Origin: CAZEER01 sp964511215
GTDB taxonomy: Bacteria; Fidelibacterota; Marinisomatia; Marinisomatales; UBA1611
DNA length: 9,560 nucleotides
Direction of reading: 5' to 3'
Assembly: GCA_964511215.1 (NCBI GenBank)
Contig: CAZEER010000078.1
Coordinates: forward strand, 1 to 9,560
Below the pieces are notes generated by a model. That model had not been told where the DNA came from and did not search any database. It saw only the letters and a program-made list of their open reading frames with translations. A program made the position numbers and the translations under genes. Each line of letters opens with the position of its first letter. The first letter of the stretch is position 1. Positions 6,116-9,560 of the stretch are shown piece by piece.

Positions 6116-7921
6116 TTAAATAATAATAGTACCAAAAGTAATTAATGTTACAATATTTGAGCAACTGTTTCTAATTCTTCCTAATAATTTCAAAAAATTG
6201 TTATTCTTTTTACGTTTTACTTCTAATGGCTTATCAACCACTTTCTGATTTACTTTTCCATTTTCAGGGATAGTTAAATCCGCAACATAGTATGCTTTTT
6301 TACTACCTGCTTCAATAGAAATTTCAGAATCTAGAAACCCTTCACGCTTGGCTGTAATATTGCCTGAGTAATTAATAGGAAATCCAACTACATGTAATTC
6401 CCCCAGTACCTTCACGATAGTAAAATATGTGAGATTATCATCAAAATAAAGTTTATAGGCATCTTCAGGTAAAGGCGTAAAAGGATCAAAATAAATAATA
6501 ACCTCTCTTCCATTGATTTTGCTTTGATCTGCAATATTTGTCTTACGAGTGATTCCTTTTTTATCTAGAGATATTGTATCACTATCAAAAAACATATTAA
6601 CATAATATTTTCCAGGAAAAGCTTCCACAGGTACAGCTGAACCAATTCTAAAATATTTTCCTAAAGGTAAATCATAAATAGTAATAGAATTATTTTGGTC
6701 ATCATATATATAATTAAATGACCCTGTATGTATATCCAATAAATTATTTTGGAATTTTCCAAATGCGATTACCGAATCCTCGATACTATCTGATAATTTT
6801 AATAGTTCAAAAGCAACCCCATCCCATATATTAGTAATTTTAATATTTCCATATAACTCTTGAGGACACCCATGCAGATCAGGATTATCATTTGGTAATC
6901 CTACTAAATCTGGGCATGCATCCAAATCATCAATGATACCATCTCCATCTGTGTCTTGTGGAGGAGGAATATAGGGTAAAGAAATATGAATTTCATTCAA
7001 ATCACCGGCCTTAACAATAAAATCTGTTTCAAATGGCTCTTCATTATTTTTTAAAAATGCTCTGAAATGATAATTACCCGATAGAAAAGACCTACGCTCA
7101 TCGGTATCCACCACGAGTCTATAATCACCTTCATCATACTGCTCCAATATTGCAAAATGTGATTCATGAAAATCAGGATCCATAGTTATTGTCTTGTATG
7201 GAGTAAAATCTGAATCAACAGTATTACTTAGATTAAAACCAACTACTTTTTTTAAAGGTCTGATAGATATATCATCCCATCTTATTTTCTCACGACTTGT
7301 TGAATCTACCCTAATATAAACTGAGCCAATAAATGGTTTGACTATTTTTTCCATTAAAGGTTCCACCAATTCATCAATATAGTTTCTTAAACCACTTATT
7401 TCTTCAAAGGGAATGTGAAATGAATTGGAAGCAACTATATGCTGTCTTGAGACGTCAATCAGTTTGAGATCAATTTCATACTGAGTAGCAACTGTATTTA
7501 TCTCTCCTATAAAAATGAAATCTGTATTTTTGGGATATTCATAGGATTTAAGTATAGTCATAAAATTGTCTACTTTTATTCTTTCCTGCATTGACTCACC
7601 TGCGATACTGATATGTTTATTTCTTGCGACTGCAGATGTTAACATTGCTGAGACTAACTTTGGATTCAAAGGTTTCCCCAACATTACATTATTATTCTTT
7701 TTATCATACCATTTATCCTCTGGAATATCATACTCGTTAAACATTGGTAATCTTAGCATTTTATTCTGACTTTCATCTGCATCACCACCATGCATGATAA
7801 CAGAAGTGGTATCATAACTTACAAAGTGATATATATATACCATTGGCGGTTCAGAAACAGTGAAGGTTTTTGCTATAATTATTGAAATTCCATACGATAG
7901 AATTAAAATTAATTTTTTCAT
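6116..7921 (-). CDS. Secreted multidomain protein: FlgO/CsgG-N-like module, thrombospondin type 3 motif, beta-rich C-terminus
   Basis: This 601-residue protein of unassigned function has an N-terminal hydrophobic signal (MKKLILILSYGISIIIA, probable cleavage after Ala17). Residues 27-195 resemble the alpha/beta fold of FlgO, CsgG-N and LpoB-type proteins: strand VYIYHFV, helix LVSAMLTSAVA, strand DFIFIGEI (134-141), then IDLKLIDVSRQHIVASNSF (150-168) and an amphipathic helix. Beta-rich segments follow. At 323-353 there is one thrombospondin type 3 calcium-binding motif (DTDGDGIIDD, CPD, GCP), and after it two segments resembling surface beta-sandwich or PEGA repeats. No OmpA peptidoglycan-binding domain follows, although that is the common partner of this motif. 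The last 21 residues are arginine-rich and then hydrophobic, which is odd for a secreted protein. GGAG (complement of 7931-7934) 9 bases upstream supports the start. It lies 36 bases after the triplicated-domain lipoprotein gene, probably in the same operon. Confidence 0.75.
   Translation of the reverse strand: MKKLILILSYGISIIIAKTFTVSEPPMVYIYHFVSYDTTSVIMHGGDADESQNKMLRLPMFNEYDIPEDKWYDKKNNNVMLGKPLNPKLVSAMLTSAVARNKHISIAGESMQERIKVDNFMTILKSYEYPKNTDFIFIGEINTVATQYEIDLKLIDVSRQHIVASNSFHIPFEEISGLRNYIDELVEPLMEKIVKPFIGSVYIRVDSTSREKIRWDDISIRPLKKVVGFNLSNTVDSDFTPYKTITMDPDFHESHFAILEQYDEGDYRLVVDTDERRSFLSGNYHFRAFLKNNEEPFETDFIVKAGDLNEIHISLPYIPPPQDTDGDGIIDDLDACPDLVGLPNDNPDLHGCPQELYGNIKITNIWDGVAFELLKLSDSIEDSVIAFGKFQNNLLDIHTGSFNYIYDDQNNSITIYDLPLGKYFRIGSAVPVEAFPGKYYVNMFFDSDTISLDKKGITRKTNIADQSKINGREVIIYFDPFTPLPEDAYKLYFDDNLTYFTIVKVLGELHVVGFPINYSGNITAKREGFLDSEISIEAGSKKAYYVADLTIPENGKVNQKVVDKPLEVKRKKNNNFLKLLGRIRNSCSNIVTLITFGTIII
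6863..6955 (-). other. Thrombospondin type 3-like calcium-binding motif
   Basis: This stretch codes for residues 323-353 of the 601-residue secreted protein. The pattern is DxDxDGxxDDxDxCP, then a PNDN turn, then GCP, with Cys336 and Cys352 able to form a disulfide. The Asp spacing is that of Ca2+-binding thrombospondin type 3 repeats, common as linkers in bacterial outer-membrane and secreted proteins. Only one copy is present. Confidence 0.85.
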
Positions 7922-7957
7922 ACTTTTTCTCTCCGTGTACTTAAATACAATAATAAA

Positions 7958-9520
7958 TTAATTTAGACTGTTAAGTTCACTTACATGTAAAATATCACCA
8001 GTATTCACATCAATAATCCTAATACCAATAGCGATCTTTTTATAATCACGATCTGATGGTGTAAGATTTTCATAAGGAATTAAATTATTGTACACTACCA
8101 AAGTTTCAATACCAAATTGATTTAACTGACTCCAATTATCAAGATATAAAGGATTTAGGTTGAAAACCTTTCTATTATACATCCATGGTCTTTTGAGATA
8201 TAAGGTTTTCAATTTTTCATAAAGAGGAACTCTCTGTTCAACAAGTGCGGTCATCATACCTTCCTCGATAATCAAATTCATCTCATTAAATGCAGGCTGA
8301 ATATTAAAATATTCTTCAGATTCTACTGCTTGCTTGTCACCGTCAACAATCATTACCCTTTTATCCTTTAAAAAAGAAATGTCTACATTTGCCTTAAACT
8401 GCTCAGATACCATATCATGGTTTTCAATAATACCTTGATCCATTCTTCCATTAAATACAAATGCATTAGAATAAAATATTCTTCCATTATTTTTAGCATC
8501 AATTATTTTTATGTATAATCCATTTTCAGGTATATGACGATACATCATCAAGATATTACAACTTGTTTCATTTACAAATTCTGACCATTCTTCGTAAATT
8601 ATTGGGCTTGTATTAAATACAATACTATTATATACCGACGGATATTTTAGTTTAAATCCTTTTGTTTTTTCCATAATAATAGGACTATTATCTTTATATT
8701 TTTCATTATGTACTAATCCTGTAACAATCCCATTCTCAATAGCCATTGCCTTTTTGGATGGTGCGTTTTTATAACTACCCGAAATATTTAATATGTCTGC
8801 ATTCAGAATACCTAATGAAACTTTTTTACCAAAAATATATGATGGAAAATCACCTATGTTTTTAACAATCTCGTAAACTTCATTGAAAGCATCCATGTCT
8901 TTCCCAGCTAAAAAATCCACAGGGTCTCCGATTTTTATCATCGAGGATGTAAGGATTTTCATTGTACTCAAATCAATCATTCGTAAATAAATAACAACGA
9001 CTAGATCTTCTTCAGAAAAATCCATAATCTGGTAAGTTAATAAAAGAGGGGCCTGTATTTCTTCTCTTATAAGGTTGAGTGCATCTAAACTGATACCATG
9101 CATGTAAAATGCATCCTCGGGTGAAGTACCTATAAACTCTGCTGAGTCTCTTGGAGTGACATGGTCTAATTTTTCTGCAATAGTAAGTCCCTTTCTTACG
9201 AGTCCATCAATAAAACCTGTCTCTAATGCCATATCCCATTTGTCAAGACCATTATATCCAAGACCAATAGGGAAATCATCTATCCTTGCTAAGTAGACCC
9301 TTGATTTCCATTTTCCATCTGGAATATGACTTAAAAAGTCATTGAATTCTGAGTGGAGTGTAATTTTTCTTCCCAAATCTTGAACATCTATAAATTTACG
9401 TGCCGGGTCTTCAGGACTTTTATTGGGTGAAGGAAAAATATTAGTTTTTTTTGCGCAACCTAAAAAAGTGCTAAATATAAATAATATATACAAAAAATAT
9501 TTTCTATCCTGAAAATTCAT
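7958..9520 (-). CDS. Lipoprotein of three tandem diverged domains, function unknown
   Basis: The 520-residue product starts at ATG 9520 and has a type II signal peptide: RK at 6-7, hydrophobic core, then TFLGC with lipidated Cys22. The mature part contains three diverged copies of a domain of about 130 residues (about 70-199, 230-356 and 384-520). Each has an early strand (RVYLARID / KVSLGILN / RVMIVDGD) and a helix ending in a short hydrophobic motif (MALETGFIDGLV / MAIENGIVTGLV / LIIEEGMMTALV). A later strand follows, then a signature strand pair (YLRMIDLSTMKILTSS / YIKIIDAKNNGRIFYSN / GIRIIDVNTGDILHVSE). This resembles the FlgO/CsgG-N/TolB-N type of periplasmic alpha/beta module. An in-frame GTG at 9526 overlaps the Shine-Dalgarno sequence and is an unlikely start. 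It is probably the first gene of an operon with the 601-residue protein, whose N-terminus has a related module. The biochemical role is not known. Confidence 0.8.
   Translation of the reverse strand: MNFQDRKYFLYILFIFSTFLGCAKKTNIFPSPNKSPEDPARKFIDVQDLGRKITLHSEFNDFLSHIPDGKWKSRVYLARIDDFPIGLGYNGLDKWDMALETGFIDGLVRKGLTIAEKLDHVTPRDSAEFIGTSPEDAFYMHGISLDALNLIREEIQAPLLLTYQIMDFSEEDLVVVIYLRMIDLSTMKILTSSMIKIGDPVDFLAGKDMDAFNEVYEIVKNIGDFPSYIFGKKVSLGILNADILNISGSYKNAPSKKAMAIENGIVTGLVHNEKYKDNSPIIMEKTKGFKLKYPSVYNSIVFNTSPIIYEEWSEFVNETSCNILMMYRHIPENGLYIKIIDAKNNGRIFYSNAFVFNGRMDQGIIENHDMVSEQFKANVDISFLKDKRVMIVDGDKQAVESEEYFNIQPAFNEMNLIIEEGMMTALVEQRVPLYEKLKTLYLKRPWMYNRKVFNLNPLYLDNWSQLNQFGIETLVVYNNLIPYENLTPSDRDYKKIAIGIRIIDVNTGDILHVSELNSLN
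7961..8371 (-). repeat. Domain copy 3 of the triplicated lipoprotein
   Basis: This codes for residues 384-520. It shares with copy 2 the order: helix (LIIEEGMMTALV), a YN..VFN..P.....W segment (MYNRKVFNLNPLYLDNWSQ), strand TLVVYNNLIP, and the final GIRIIDVNTGDILHVSE. Copies 2 and 3 are the closest pair by eye. A longer loop (YENLTPSDRDYKK) precedes the last strand pair. Confidence 0.7.
8453..8833 (-). repeat. Domain copy 2 of the triplicated lipoprotein
   Basis: This codes for residues 230-356: KKVSLGILNADI, helix MAIENGIVTGLV, then VYNSIVFNTSPIIYEEWSE, NILMMYRHIP and YIKIIDAKNNGRIFYSN. Each element has a matching element in the same order in copy 3, and most have one in copy 1. Confidence 0.7.
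8924..9313 (-). repeat. Domain copy 1 of the triplicated lipoprotein
   Basis: This codes for residues 70-199: RVYLARIDDF, helix MALETGFIDGLV, strand PLLLTYQIMDF and YLRMIDLSTMKILTSS. It is the most diverged of the three in the middle and lacks the YN..VFN..P....W segment of copies 2 and 3. The helix and the last strand pair are clearly alike. Confidence 0.6.
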
Positions 9521-9525
9521 AACCA

Positions 9526-9531
9526 CTCCTT
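9526..9531 (-). promoter_or_regulatory. Shine-Dalgarno site that fixes the lipoprotein start
   Basis: The coding strand reads TAAGGAGTGGTTATG. AAGGAG (complement of 9526-9531) is 5 bases before the ATG at 9520-9518. The alternative in-frame GTG at 9526-9524 uses the last base of this site, so a ribosome bound here would start at 9520. Confidence 0.85.
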
Positions 9532-9538
9532 AAATAAT

Positions 9539-9544
9539 TCTATA
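9539..9544 (-). promoter_or_regulatory. Possible -10 box upstream of the lipoprotein operon
   Basis: TATAGA (complement of 9539-9544) lies just upstream of the Shine-Dalgarno site. Transcription starting about 7 bases further on would leave a very short leader of about a dozen bases. A -35 element would lie beyond the right edge of the window, so this cannot be tested here. The region is AT-rich and the match may be chance. Confidence 0.2.
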
Positions 9545-9560
9545 GTCCATTTTAATTTTT

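Noticed and set aside
7566..7769. Plus-strand open frame of 67 codons opposite the secreted protein
   Set aside because: It is an antisense shadow in AT-rich sequence with no Shine-Dalgarno site. Its hydrophobic look comes from the complement of Asn/Lys/Asp codons.

Overview
The window looks like a diderm (Gram-negative-type) bacterial chromosome segment. Several products carry secretion or lipoprotein signals, one gene encodes a periplasmic peptidoglycan lytic enzyme, and several starts have clear Shine-Dalgarno sites. AT-rich coding, '-AQ' type signal-peptide ends, a thrombospondin type 3 calcium-binding motif and a sigma/anti-sigma/Spy-like cassette fit a Bacteroidota/FCB-like or Neomarinimicrobiota-like bacterium. 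That placement is an inference; there is no rRNA or other taxonomic marker here.

Region A (1-1583, minus strand, about 37-47% GC in hand-counted lines) is a compact leftward operon. It encodes an ECF sigma factor, a single-pass membrane protein that is probably its anti-sigma factor (8-base overlap), a secreted Spy/CpxP/CnrX-like helical protein with a strongly polybasic tail (ATGA overlap), and the first 37 codons of a lipoprotein that runs off the left edge. The order and topology recall the CnrYXH metal-responsive sigma systems: cytoplasmic sigma, membrane anti-sigma and periplasmic sensor, all translationally coupled.

Region B (1711-4686, plus strand, about 28-33% GC) is one large gene. 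It encodes an SF1A UvrD/Rep-type helicase fused to a C-terminal PD-(D/E)XK nuclease of the RecB/AddB/Cas4 type, with four cysteines placed as for an iron-sulfur cluster. It is divergent from the sigma operon across a 127-base intergenic region, lacks a visible Shine-Dalgarno site, and may be leaderless.

Region C (4726-9520, minus strand, about 27-32% GC) holds three envelope genes. A lipoprotein made of three diverged tandem copies of one domain (7958-9520) lies 36 bases upstream of a secreted protein (6116-7921) that carries one more copy of a similar module plus a thrombospondin type 3 motif. After a 91-base gap comes an MltC-like lytic transglycosylase (4726-6024). The first two look like one transcription unit, and the shared module suggests that they work together at the cell surface or in the periplasm.

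The most novel-looking items are the lipoprotein/secreted-protein pair with four related modules and the sigma cassette with oppositely charged acidic and polybasic tails. No tRNA, rRNA, CRISPR array, insertion sequence or convincing hairpin terminator was seen, and no gene-free stretch exceeds 300 bases.
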